Source: Luxibacter massiliensis (lineage in GTDB: Bacteria; Bacillota; Clostridia; Lachnospirales; Lachnospiraceae). From it: 64,000 nt of DNA. The stretch lies in NCBI RefSeq assembly GCF_900604355.1, contig NZ_UWOE01000001.1:496001-560000 (forward strand), read 5' to 3'. The position numbers were made by a program, and so were the translations under genes. Each line of letters opens with the position of its first letter. The stretch's first letter is position 1. The notes beneath the pieces are model-generated. The model was not told the origin of the DNA. It did not search any database and saw only the letters and a program-made list of their open reading frames with translations. Positions 50,001 through 57,603 of the stretch are shown piece after piece.

Positions 50001-50708
50001 GCTCTCCGGGACAGGCTGGCAGGTCAGTTGGAGTATTCATACCCCTATATGCAGGAGGGCAGGCTCAAGCTGAAATTCACGGTCTCAGAGCTTAAGAAAA
50101 GAGCCTATCTGCAGGATGGTGACAGTGAAGAACTATATGCAGAACCAGAGGTCGTACCTCTGATCCCGTCATTTATAAAAGAGGAAAATAAACTGACAGG
50201 GGCATCAAGGGGAAGCGCCTACCATAAACTGTTGGAGATTTTAGACTTTTCTAAAAAATATGACGAGGCATCGCTGATCCAGGAGATAAACCAGTTTTTA
50301 CAGGATAGAAAACTATCGGCAGATATGGCAGAGTGTATCCAGGCCCGGGATATATTGAAGTTTCTGCATAGCCCAAGCGGGACAAGGATGCATCTGGCTG
50401 CTGTAAAGGGACTGCTTGGCAAGGAGCAGCCTTTTGTGCTGGGAGTAGATGCGAAGGAAATCTATGTAGAAGAAAATCTGAATGAAATGATTTTAGTACA
50501 GGGAATTATTGATGCATATTTCGAAGAAGATGGGGAACTGACCGTGTTGGATTACAAGACGGATAAGGTCCGTTTTGCCTCTGAACTGAAAGAGAAGTAC
50601 CATGCTCAGTTAGATTATTATGCACAGGCAATGGAACAGCTCACTGGGAAAAAGGTAAAAGAAAAAATTATTTATTCGTTTACTCTGGAAGAAGAGATAT
50701 ATGTATAA
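47055..50708 (+). CDS. addA: ATP-dependent helicase/nuclease subunit A
   Basis: A 1217-residue UvrD-type 3'-5' helicase with a C-terminal nuclease. Walker A is AAAGSGKT (residues 22-29), Walker B/motif II is MIDEYQDSN (about 394), motif III has VGDVKQSIYRFR, motif VI has YVALTRAKEKL, and the nuclease motif is VLDYKTDKV (about 1164). It forms the AddAB complex with the overlapping upstream gene. Length and motifs are complete. Confidence 0.97.
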   Translation: MQWTEEQQKVIELRERNILVSAAAGSGKTAVLVERIIRMLTDRDKPVDVDRLLIVTFTEAAAAEMKERIRAAIEDALERRPGDVHLQRQSTLIHNAPITTIHSFCLSVIREHFHVLDLDPGFRIAEEGELKLLRQDVLDELLEECYREGEPVFLAFVEKFGRGRNDKKIEELILSLYDYSRSYPQPEKWLEACGEAYYIDPGNPEESECASRVKELARLKMEDILAVLEEGAGICELSDGPYMYADMLASDKEAVMAALKAESFDDIYQSVRQITWKRLSAKKDESVDPEKKEQVKGLREKAKKMLKDTIAACFFEEPEEMWKDMNDSRETIEALTGLVGKFSRLFSEKKQDRNMIDFGDMEQFALKILTHEEEGRLVPSIVAAEYQEQFVEVMIDEYQDSNLIQEAILTSVSTVSRDRNNIFMVGDVKQSIYRFRLSRPELFMEKYDSYSQEDSKTQRIDLHKNFRSRTEVLESINFIFEHIMQKPLGGICYDEQAALYPGAAYEPQTDARGKSFNFTELLLVDTSENVGEEEEGTQIGKPWEGTDREQEAQAVAWRIKELMRTGKVVDKATGSCRTPRYSDIVILTRSVKGWADVFAEVLAEEGIPAYTGSKEGYFETYEISILLDYLKILDNFRQELPLAAVLASPLAGLNAGQMANIRNAFPGLPFFEAVVQYSESVDLEGETKDLLIKFLGTYRQYRRKVPYTAIHELLWDIIENTGYGVYMYSMPGGTQRMANLEMLVEKASAFESTSYKGLFNFVRYIEQLQKYDVDYGEADVEDEQSDTVRIMTIHKSKGLEFPIVFVAGMGKKFNMQDTAGSIVIHPDWGIGIDAVDLERRTKIPTILKKVIQEEMIRENLGEELRVLYVALTRAKEKLIMTAALPGAGEAAEQIKSMVQGRGKAGRICTSKSMPLPMYVLSGARRYLDWIMPLLPGLSGSVPMEFFVVGRREASEYAEIERRGESLARDVLEHWDTGQVYHEALRDRLAGQLEYSYPYMQEGRLKLKFTVSELKKRAYLQDGDSEELYAEPEVVPLIPSFIKEENKLTGASRGSAYHKLLEILDFSKKYDEASLIQEINQFLQDRKLSADMAECIQARDILKFLHSPSGTRMHLAAVKGLLGKEQPFVLGVDAKEIYVEENLNEMILVQGIIDAYFEEDGELTVLDYKTDKVRFASELKEKYHAQLDYYAQAMEQLTGKKVKEKIIYSFTLEEEIYV

Positions 50709-50823
50709 TCAGGCAGAAAATAAAAGTGCCTTGCATATCCCCTACCAGCGTTATTCGCAGGGGGGATGGCGCGATACTGTTACTAGGGGCATCGGCGGGA
50801 GGAAAGGACGCGGCGGAGAATTA

Positions 50824-51096
50824 ATGAAAGATATGTATATATTAAGTTATATTCTAATAATAAATTTTATTACATTTCTGGCTTTCGGGGAGGATAAACA
50901 CAGAGCCAGGAAACAGCTGTGGAGAATTTCTGAGAAAACCCTCATGCTTCTGGCCGCTGCAGGTGGTTCCATAGGAGCGGCGGCAGGGATGAGGATTTTT
51001 CATCATAAGACAAAGAAAAGGCTGTTTAGGGCAGGAATACCTATATTCATTATACTGCATGTTTTTGCTGTGCTTGTGTATTTTAACCAGATTTGA
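50824..51096 (+). CDS. DUF1294 membrane protein
   Basis: The start at 50824 follows GGCGGAGAATTA and gives 90 residues with about three hydrophobic helices. The central AFGEDKHRARKQLWRISEKTL and IGAAAGMRIFHHKTKK are typical of DUF1294. The function of the family is unknown. It lies 115 bp after addA and may be on the same transcript. Confidence 0.85.
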   Translation: MKDMYILSYILIINFITFLAFGEDKHRARKQLWRISEKTLMLLAAAGGSIGAAAGMRIFHHKTKKRLFRAGIPIFIILHVFAVLVYFNQI

Positions 51097-51277
51097 CAGG
51101 GGCGGCGGGAAAGCTTTATCTACTGGTTTCTGTATAAGAAGTACGTACATTATATTTTTATCAGGAGGCGTGTCATAACCGTTCTGTTATAGGCTATAGG
51201 CCTCAAAAAATAGAGGATAAAAACTAAAATCATAATTGACATCTAATACTATTTGATATATAATATAGAAAAATAAA

Positions 51278-51335
51278 TAATATTAAGTATTCTGTAATAT
51301 TAACAGTATCATAATATTGATGGTTTCATAATATT
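51278..51335. repeat. Four TAATATT motifs at exact 17-bp spacing upstream of padR
   Basis: TAATATT at 51278, 51295, 51312 and 51329. The spacers between them are partly similar (AACAGTATCA, GATGGTTTCA). The array ends 6 bp before the padR ribosome site AAGGAG, suitable for cooperative binding of an autoregulator. The gap 51097-51353 holds nothing else that I can identify. Confidence 0.7.
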
Positions 51336-51353
51336 ATAAAAAGGAGTGGTAAT

Positions 51354-51677
51354 ATGGTGTTCAATACCGGAGCAGCTCTGCTGGATGCAATAGTACTTGC
51401 GGTTGTGTCTGTGGAGAACGAAGGAACCTATGGTTACAAGATTACCCAGGATGTCCGCAGGGCAATTGATGTGTCGGAATCTACATTATATCCTGTCCTC
51501 AGGCGGCTCCAGAAAGACGAATGCCTGGAAGTATATGACAGGCAGTTTGACGGCCGGAACAGAAGATACTATAAGGTGACAGAGAAAGGGATGGCACAGT
51601 TGAATCTGTACAGGGTAGAGTGGAAGAACTATTCGAAGAAGATAAATGAGATTTTTGAGGGAGGTGTGACCGCATGA
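51354..51677 (+). CDS. PadR-family transcriptional regulator
   Basis: A 107-residue winged-helix repressor with the PadR signature GTYGYKITQDVRRAI and STLYPVLRRLQKDECLEVYD, followed by RRYYKVTEKG. PadR genes coupled to DUF1700 membrane proteins are a common envelope-stress arrangement in Firmicutes. It overlaps the next gene by ATGA. The 17-bp repeat array upstream is its likely operator. Confidence 0.94.
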   Translation: MVFNTGAALLDAIVLAVVSVENEGTYGYKITQDVRRAIDVSESTLYPVLRRLQKDECLEVYDRQFDGRNRRYYKVTEKGMAQLNLYRVEWKNYSKKINEIFEGGVTA

Positions 51678-52435
51678 ACCGAAAGGAATTTATGGAGAAA
51701 CTTGAAGGATTGCTTGCAGGGATTCCGGCAGATGAAAGAGGCGAGGCACTCCAGTACTATACAGACTATTTTGAGGATGCGGGCAGTGAGAATGAGGAAC
51801 AAGTCATCCGTGAGCTGGGCAGTCCAGAAAAGGTTGCATCCACTATTTGGGCAGATTTAAAGGGCGGCAGCAATGACAGTGGTGAGTTTACGGAGAATGG
51901 ATACAGAGATGCAAGGTTCGAGAAGAAGGAGAATCCCGCCCGCCGTGGCTATGCATATAAAAAAGCAGAAAGCGGATATACTTATAGGGACCCGGAGGCC
52001 AAGAAAGCGAACGGGGGGGATTCCTATGAGGAGTATGGAAGCAGTGAACCGCCCAGAACGAGCAGGATGCTGAAGATTCTTCTGGTTATTTTAATTGTCC
52101 TGGCAGCTGTCCCATTTGCGATACCGGCTGCAATTGGAATCCTATGTGCTGTCTTGGGCATTGTCTGCGCAGCGTTTGGGTTATTTGCAGGCTTTGTCAT
52201 TGGAGCGGTTGCTTTGATGGTTGTGGGGATCAGTATTTTTGTCCTGGGGTTGTGCAAGCTTTTAGTGGCTCTGCCGGTGGCCCTGCTGACAAGTGGGTCT
52301 GGGCTGATTATATTTGTGATTGGCCTGATTGCCACTGTGGCGTCTGTCAAGCTCTGCATGGTTATATGGCCTGCCATGTTCCGGATCCTTGTGAATATAT
52401 GCAGATGGCCGTTTCACAGAAAGGTGGTGTCATAG
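51674..52435 (+). CDS. DUF1700/HAAS-domain membrane protein
   Basis: Residues 1-60 of this 253-residue protein form the DUF1700 (HAAS) helical domain: MNRKEFMEKLEGLLAGIPAD, ALQYYTDYFEDAG, VIRELGSPEKVA. A charged linker follows, then about four or five hydrophobic helices from residue 130. It is translationally coupled to padR, with which it probably forms a membrane-to-DNA signalling pair. Confidence 0.9.
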   Translation: MNRKEFMEKLEGLLAGIPADERGEALQYYTDYFEDAGSENEEQVIRELGSPEKVASTIWADLKGGSNDSGEFTENGYRDARFEKKENPARRGYAYKKAESGYTYRDPEAKKANGGDSYEEYGSSEPPRTSRMLKILLVILIVLAAVPFAIPAAIGILCAVLGIVCAAFGLFAGFVIGAVALMVVGISIFVLGLCKLLVALPVALLTSGSGLIIFVIGLIATVASVKLCMVIWPAMFRILVNICRWPFHRKVVS

Positions 52436-52438
52436 ACC

Positions 52439-53308
52439 ATGAAAAAAGGATGGAAGATTTTCTGGGCAGTGTGTGCGTCTGCTGCTGGAGTGGGGATTAT
52501 TCTATGCATTATCGGCGTGGGGATGGGAGGCAGCCTTACAGAAATAAACAGAGTATATGAATCAGGCAGATTTTTCAGTACTGGATATAACAGTGAAGAG
52601 ATGGAGCATTTGGCAGCATCTGAGGATGGCGGTGGGCAATCGGGCAAAAATCCGGAGGACATAACCAAATATAGGGATATACATGAGCTTGAAGCAGAGC
52701 TGACCTATCTCACTGTCATATTGGAGGAGTATGAGGGGGACAGCGTGGAAGTAGATGCAAGCGATATAAGCAGTAAGCTGCAGGATAGGCTGATCTGTAA
52801 GCAGGAAGATGGTAAATTGGAGATAAATTATACGGATAAAGGACTCTGGAAACAGATTGGGAAAAATAATGCAGGGCGGCTTTTAATTAAAGTGCCGGCG
52901 GGCACTCAGTTTGAAGAGGTGTCTATGGGTATAGGGGCAGGTGAACTGTCCGCAGACAATATCCTGGCCAATAATCTGAAGATCAGCGTGGGCACGGGCA
53001 CAGCGGACATTACTAGTTTTGAGTCAGAAGAATTGGAGGTGGAATGCGGTACCGGAATACTGACCCTTAAAGGGGAGGCAAGGAGTACGGCAGATATAGA
53101 TTGCGGTATCGGCGAGGTCAACTGGGATGTTGTGGGGAGCGAAGAGAATTATAATTATAAAGTTAATTGTGGGATAGGGGCTGTTTCTGTAGGAAACAGA
53201 GACTACAGCGGTTTTTCAGGAGAAAGCTATGTAGATAATAGTGCTGCGGGAGAGATGGATATTAAATGTGGTATTGGGACAATAAATATAAATTTCGGTG
53301 AGGAATAA
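52439..53308 (+). CDS. DUF4097-type beta-helical membrane-anchored protein
   Basis: One N-terminal membrane helix (about residues 8-30) anchors this 289-residue protein. The rest is a beta-strand repeat region of DUF4097 type, with recurring G-I/T-G turns (VSMGIGAGELSADNI, ISVGTGTADIT, ECGTGILTL, DCGIGEVNWD, KCGIGTININ). It is likely extracellular or facing the wall. It is the third gene of the padR operon; the function is unknown. Confidence 0.88.
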   Translation: MKKGWKIFWAVCASAAGVGIILCIIGVGMGGSLTEINRVYESGRFFSTGYNSEEMEHLAASEDGGGQSGKNPEDITKYRDIHELEAELTYLTVILEEYEGDSVEVDASDISSKLQDRLICKQEDGKLEINYTDKGLWKQIGKNNAGRLLIKVPAGTQFEEVSMGIGAGELSADNILANNLKISVGTGTADITSFESEELEVECGTGILTLKGEARSTADIDCGIGEVNWDVVGSEENYNYKVNCGIGAVSVGNRDYSGFSGESYVDNSAAGEMDIKCGIGTININFGEE

Positions 53309-53336
53309 TATAAAAGAAAGAGTAAGGAGGAGAAAC

Positions 53337-53522
53337 ATGTCAGATAAAAGATTATACCGTTCACGTGGAAACCGAATGCTATGTGGCGTGTGTGGAGGGA
53401 TTGGCGAGTATTTTAATGTGGACCCCACAATCATACGCCTGGCCTTTGTACTGTTCGGCTGCACAGGCACAGGGATTGTGGCCTACTTTATTGCAGCGGT
53501 GATCATACCAGATGAGAGGTAG
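53337..53522 (+). CDS. PspC-domain protein
   Basis: A 61-residue protein consisting of one PspC domain: RLYRSRGNRMLCGVCGGIGEYFNVD, then a hydrophobic helix GIVAYFIAAVIIP. PspC proteins take part in envelope-stress sensing. The start at 53337 follows AAGGAGG. It is the last gene of the padR-DUF1700-DUF4097 group. Confidence 0.92.
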   Translation: MSDKRLYRSRGNRMLCGVCGGIGEYFNVDPTIIRLAFVLFGCTGTGIVAYFIAAVIIPDER

Positions 53523-53551
53523 CCTCATAAGAATCTAATAAAAAAGCAGCT

Positions 53552-53643
53552 GTTAAAGCCGGTATTAGGACTTTTACTGTTTATATGCGGGGATATGCAA
53601 GGACGGCCCGCAGGTACAGGGAAGGCTTCTGGTCCCGGCTTTT
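53552..53643 (+). terminator. Possible structured terminator after pspC
   Basis: AAAGCCGG (about 53552) and CCGGCTTTTTTG (about 53634) can pair as the base of a structured region of about 90 nt ending in a T-run. The long loop makes this tentative. Confidence 0.4.
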
Positions 53644-53699
53644 TTGTTATGGAAATGGAGGTGTATATCTAATTTGTCTGGAGTTTTCTCGGAGTACAT

Positions 53700-53728
53700 T
53701 GAATGTATTCTTGTTTTCAGGCAATACT
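53700..53728 (+). promoter_or_regulatory. Possible sigma-G-like promoter for the spore protein gene
   Basis: TGAATG (53700-53705), 16 bp, CAATACT (53722-53728) resembles the forespore sigma-G pattern. It lies 30 bp before the SASP-like start, where such a promoter is expected. The match is partial. Confidence 0.35.
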
Positions 53729-53757
53729 TTTACAAAAAAAGGAAGGCAGGTATAATT

Positions 53758-53943
53758 ATGTCAGAAAAAAAAGCAAAGCCAATTGATCTGAAAAATCTGG
53801 AACCAGAGGAAAAACTGAAATATGAAATTGCAGAGGAATTGGGACTTCTGGATAAGGTAATGGAACAGGGGTGGCGTTCTTTATCATCCAAGGAAACAGG
53901 AAGAATTGGAGGGATGATTACAAAAAGAAAGCGAAAGAGTTGA
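53758..53943 (+). CDS. Small acid-soluble spore protein, alpha/beta-type-like
   Basis: In this 61-residue protein the segment LKYEIAEELGLL matches the SASP helix-1 and GPR-protease site (E-I-A), and the C-terminal SSKETGRIGGMITKRKRKS matches the GxxGGxxTKR DNA-binding motif. Alpha/beta SASPs coat spore DNA and are degraded on germination. It is shorter and more lysine-rich than the major SASPs and resembles the minor clostridial Ssp4 type. The start at 53758 is chosen because the preceding in-frame region is not conserved in character. Confidence 0.8.
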   Translation: MSEKKAKPIDLKNLEPEEKLKYEIAEELGLLDKVMEQGWRSLSSKETGRIGGMITKRKRKS

Positions 53944-54003
53944 AATATCTGACATTTTTTGATACAATTGTACGACTGGGGAGAAGAAGCACAGGTGATG
54001 TGA

Positions 54004-54675
54004 ATGGAAGAAAAGATTAATATCTTTGATGTGGAAATTGACGGGTTCACGGCAAAGGCCGCCATGCAGGCCGCTATGCAGTATATGCAGAGTGAATCTA
54101 TCAATACGATAGAAGTTGTTACGCTGGATATGCTTATGCAGGGACAGGATAATCCTGAGTGGAAAGAAAACACGAAAGCCATGGATATGGTGCTTCCAGG
54201 GGAAATAGAGATACTGGAAGCAGCTGAGATAACAGACAGGAACCTGCTCAGGGACGTGGCCAATGAGGTGTTTCTGAAGATGTTCCTCAAATATCTTCAA
54301 AGAAACCGTAAGAGGGTATTCCTCATCGCACAGTCAGAGCAGGAGCTTACGACCCTCACAGGGGTGATGGGGAAGTATGGCAGGAATATAGGGATTGTGG
54401 GACAGGGCATTCTTGCAGATAATGGAAGGTCAGAGGAAGATATTATTAATGATGTAAACGGGGCAGAGACAGACTGTATACTTTCTGTACTGCCTTCACC
54501 GCAGCAGGAAGAGTTTATTGTGCGCAGCAGCGCCCTGCTCAATGCAAGAGTATGGCTGGGGTGCGGGAAAGCAATGATTGTCAACTACAATAAGAAAAAC
54601 AAAGGGGGCGTCCGCAGGTTCTTTCTGAAACGTGTGTTTCGCTACCAAGTTGGAAAACAAAAAAAGGAGATTTAA
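54004..54675 (+). CDS. WecG/TagA/CpsF-family glycosyltransferase
   Basis: A 223-residue GT26-type enzyme, usually adding N-acetylmannosamine(uronate) or a similar sugar to a lipid-linked GlcNAc in wall or capsule polymer synthesis. It starts INIFDVEIDGFTAKAAMQA, with DMVLPGEIEILEAAEI and a central RKRVFLIAQSEQELTTL. The typical acceptor motif TPNAxM is altered to TLDMLM, so the activity may have diverged. It is 3 bp from the YitT-like gene. Confidence 0.82.
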   Translation: MEEKINIFDVEIDGFTAKAAMQAAMQYMQSESINTIEVVTLDMLMQGQDNPEWKENTKAMDMVLPGEIEILEAAEITDRNLLRDVANEVFLKMFLKYLQRNRKRVFLIAQSEQELTTLTGVMGKYGRNIGIVGQGILADNGRSEEDIINDVNGAETDCILSVLPSPQQEEFIVRSSALLNARVWLGCGKAMIVNYNKKNKGGVRRFFLKRVFRYQVGKQKKEI

Positions 54676-54678
54676 CCC

Positions 54679-55548
54679 ATGGGCAGGTATCGGGAGAAAT
54701 CTGTATACATGCAGTATATTTACATTGCTGTAGGCACAGGGATTGTTTCATTTGCCATAAAATGTATTTATGAGCCGAACAGCTTGGTAGTAGGAGGGTT
54801 TTCAGGACTTGCAATTATCATAAAAAGCCTCACTGAAGGGTTGGTTAAAGGCGGGATACCTCTTTGGATGACTAATATCGTCCTGAATGTGCCGGTTTTT
54901 CTGGCCGCACTGAAAGTGAAGGGAAAGGGATTCATTGGAAAGACCCTATTTGCCACGGCCATGGTCTCTGTGTGGCTGGGTGCCCTGCCAGAGTTTTCAT
55001 TTATAAAAGACAATTTATTGCTGGCAGCCCTGTTTGGCGGCGCGCTTCAGGGAGTGGGCATGGGAATTGTGTTTTCTGCCAGGGCCACCACTGGGGGGAC
55101 AGATATGGTTGGCGCGATTATCCAGAATTATCTGAGGCATTTTTCTGTGGCCCGTATTATGATGGTCATTGATGCCGCCATTGTGATTGCAGGAGGTTAT
55201 ATATTTGGACTTGAACGTGCATTGTATGCGATCATTACTATTGTGGTGGTGAACCGGATTGCAGATGCCATTATAGAGGGATTAAAGTTTGCAAAGGCGG
55301 CCTATATTATTACGGATAAGTATGAAGAGGTCTCTGAGGTAATTATGCATGAGATTGACAGGGGACTTACCGGGATATACGCAAAGGGCATGTATACGAG
55401 GAAGGACCGGTGCCTGCTATTCTGCGTTGTCACGAAAAAAGAACTGGTACATCTTAAGGAACTGGTCGGGAAAATAGATGAGAATGCGTTCATTATTGTC
55501 AGTGACGCAAGGGAAGTTATGGGGGAAGGATTTTTTCCAGTGGAATAA
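54679..55548 (+). CDS. YitT-family membrane protein
   Basis: A 289-residue protein with five or six N-terminal membrane helices (DUF161) containing NSLVVGGFSGLAI and the conserved FSARATTGGTDMVGAII. The soluble C-terminal DUF2179 domain begins at about residue 210 (YIITDKYEEVSEVIMHEIDR, GLTGIYAKGMYTRKDRCLLF). The function is unknown; transport has been suggested for the family. The C-terminal domain may bind a small ligand. Confidence 0.92.
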   Translation: MGRYREKSVYMQYIYIAVGTGIVSFAIKCIYEPNSLVVGGFSGLAIIIKSLTEGLVKGGIPLWMTNIVLNVPVFLAALKVKGKGFIGKTLFATAMVSVWLGALPEFSFIKDNLLLAALFGGALQGVGMGIVFSARATTGGTDMVGAIIQNYLRHFSVARIMMVIDAAIVIAGGYIFGLERALYAIITIVVVNRIADAIIEGLKFAKAAYIITDKYEEVSEVIMHEIDRGLTGIYAKGMYTRKDRCLLFCVVTKKELVHLKELVGKIDENAFIIVSDAREVMGEGFFPVE

Positions 55549-55599
55549 AATTTGTGAACTATGTATAGGCATAAAATATAAATTTTTTGTTAAAAATAT

Positions 55600-55640
55600 G
55601 AGGAAATGCATAAATATTGTGGATTTCCTCTTTATTTTTT
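55600..55640 (+). terminator. Intrinsic terminator after the YitT gene
   Basis: GAGGAAAT (55600-55607) / ATTTCCTC (55623-55630) followed by TTTATTTTTTT. The loop is 15 nt. Confidence 0.7.
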
Positions 55641-55743
55641 TGACGTTATGCATTAATATAGAGTTTGTATATGTGTGTCCGCATTTTTTTTGAATAAGAA
55701 TTTTGTGAAAAATGCACATGGAAATGAGCGGAGGAGATAAAGT

Positions 55744-56835
55744 ATGATTTCAAATCAGATACTGCAAAACACGATCGAAGGCTTGAAGGGTATTTCCAGA
55801 ATTGATTTTTGCGTGCTGGATACAGAAGGTAAGGTGCTTGCTGCAACATTTGACGACATGAAAGATTACGAGAGTTCTGTTTTATCTTTTGTGGAATCTC
55901 CTGCTGACAGCCAGGTAATCCAGGGGTGTCAGTTTTTTAAGATCTTTGATGAGCAGCAGCTGGAGTATGTGCTGCTTGCCGGGGGTGAGAGCGAGGATGT
56001 ATATATGGTGGGCAAGATTGCAGCCTTTCAGGTGCAGAGTCTTCTCATTGCCTATAAAGAAAGATTTGATAAGGATAATTTTATCAAAAACCTCCTGTTG
56101 GACAACCTTCTGTTAGTGGATATTTACAACAGAGCTAAAAAATTACATATTGACACAGAAGTAAAACGTGTTATCTTTATTATTGAAACATCTCATGAAA
56201 AAGATAGTGTGGCGTTGGACAATGTGAGGAACCTTCTGGGAGGGAAGTCAAAGGATTTTATAACCGCCGTTGATGAGAGGAATATCATCGTTGTAAAGGA
56301 GCTTTCCGACAAAGACGGAGGAAAAGAGCTCGAGAAGATGGCCAGGGATATGCTGGAGATTCTGAAGAATGACAGCGGGGAAGAGCATATCCATATTGCA
56401 TACGGTACGGTTGTCAATGATATAAAGGAAGTCTCCAAATCTTATAAAGAGGCTAAATTAGCACTGGATGTGGGGAAGATATTCTTTGATGAGAAAGATA
56501 TTGTAGCTTACAGTACGCTGGGCATAGGACGTTTGATTTACCAACTGCCGATACCACTGTGCAAGATGTTTATAAAGGAAATATTTGAGGGGAAATCTCC
56601 GGACGATTTTGATGAGGAGACATTGACGACAATCAATAAATTTTTTGAAAACAGTCTGAATGTATCAGAAACGTCCAGGCAGCTGTATATCCATAGGAAT
56701 ACCCTGGTATACCGGTTGGATAAGCTGCAGAAGAGTACAGGGTTAGATCTGCGTGTATTTGAAGATGCTATTACATTTAAGATCGCCTTGATGGTGGTGA
56801 AATATATGAAATATATGGAATCACTGGAATACTAA
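55744..56835 (+). CDS. PucR/CdaR-type transcriptional regulator
   Basis: The N-terminal sensor-like region (about 1-130) of this 363-residue protein begins RIDFCVLDTEGKVLAA. A degenerate GGDEF-like region follows (IHIAYGTVVNDIKEVSKSYK, EAKLALDVGKI), and the C-terminal HTH_30 is SLNVSETSRQLYIHRNTLVY with RLDKLQKSTGLDLRVFEDA. It resembles CdaR/sugar-diacid regulators. The target is unknown; it lies just upstream of ftsE but ends with its own stop and a hairpin. Confidence 0.9.
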   Translation: MISNQILQNTIEGLKGISRIDFCVLDTEGKVLAATFDDMKDYESSVLSFVESPADSQVIQGCQFFKIFDEQQLEYVLLAGGESEDVYMVGKIAAFQVQSLLIAYKERFDKDNFIKNLLLDNLLLVDIYNRAKKLHIDTEVKRVIFIIETSHEKDSVALDNVRNLLGGKSKDFITAVDERNIIVVKELSDKDGGKELEKMARDMLEILKNDSGEEHIHIAYGTVVNDIKEVSKSYKEAKLALDVGKIFFDEKDIVAYSTLGIGRLIYQLPIPLCKMFIKEIFEGKSPDDFDEETLTTINKFFENSLNVSETSRQLYIHRNTLVYRLDKLQKSTGLDLRVFEDAITFKIALMVVKYMKYMESLEY

Positions 56836-56868
56836 AGGGTACCCATAATACATGCCCTAATGGGCGGG

Positions 56869-56888
56869 TTCGCAGCTTATGCTGCGAA
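56869..56888 (+). terminator. Hairpin between the PucR gene and ftsE
   Basis: TTCGCAGC-TTAT-GCTGCGAA, a perfect 8-bp stem, next to a second small hairpin GCCC-TAAT-GGGC and enclosed by TACCCAT / ATGGTA. There is no T-run, so this may be an mRNA structure rather than a terminator. Confidence 0.4.
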
Positions 56889-56916
56889 TCATGGTATAAA
56901 TAATTAGGAGGAACAT

Positions 56917-57603
56917 ATGATTGAATTAAAAAATGTTACGAAGGAGTACTCAAAGGGCAATGCTGCCTTGAATGGTGTAACGGTGAAGATCGAACAGGGG
57001 GAGTTCGTTTTCATTGTAGGGGACAGCGGTTCAGGAAAGTCTACTTTAATCCGCCTGATCATGAAGGAATTAGATCCGACAGACGGGACTATCATAGTCA
57101 ATGGGCAGAATTTGAACAGAATGAGACATCGTCACATTGCAAAGTACAGGAGAGGACTGGGAGTGGTTTTCCAGGATTTCCGTCTGCTGAAAGACCGGAA
57201 TATTTATGAAAATATCGCATTTGCACTGCGGGTGACAGAGACTTCCACCCGTGTTATAAAAAGGAAGGTACCCGCGGCGCTTTCTCTTGTGGGACTGGCC
57301 CAGAAGTATAAGTCATTTCCCAAAGAGCTGTCAGGGGGAGAGCAGCAGCGCGTGGCGATTGCAAGAGCGATTGTAAATGAACCTGCAATTTTGTTGGCCG
57401 ACGAGCCGACTGGTAACCTGGATCCAACAAATTCATGGGAGATAATGAGTTTGTTGAAGGAAGCGAATGAGAGAGGGACAACAGTATTGGTTGTTACTCA
57501 CAACCAGGAAATCGTAAATGAGATGAATGAACGCGTTATAACGATGAAACAGGGCGTTATCGTCAGTGATGAACAAAAAGGTGGGTATATAGATGAAAAT
57601 TAG
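56917..57603 (+). CDS. ftsE: Cell-division ATP-binding protein FtsE
   Basis: A 228-residue ABC ATPase with Walker A GDSGSGKST (about residues 36-44), Q-loop VFQDFRLLKDRN, signature LSGGEQQRVAIARA and Walker B ILLADEPTGNLD. With FtsX it controls a wall hydrolase during division. It overlaps ftsX by 11 bp. AGGAGG precedes the ATG. Confidence 0.97.
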   Translation: MIELKNVTKEYSKGNAALNGVTVKIEQGEFVFIVGDSGSGKSTLIRLIMKELDPTDGTIIVNGQNLNRMRHRHIAKYRRGLGVVFQDFRLLKDRNIYENIAFALRVTETSTRVIKRKVPAALSLVGLAQKYKSFPKELSGGEQQRVAIARAIVNEPAILLADEPTGNLDPTNSWEIMSLLKEANERGTTVLVVTHNQEIVNEMNERVITMKQGVIVSDEQKGGYIDEN

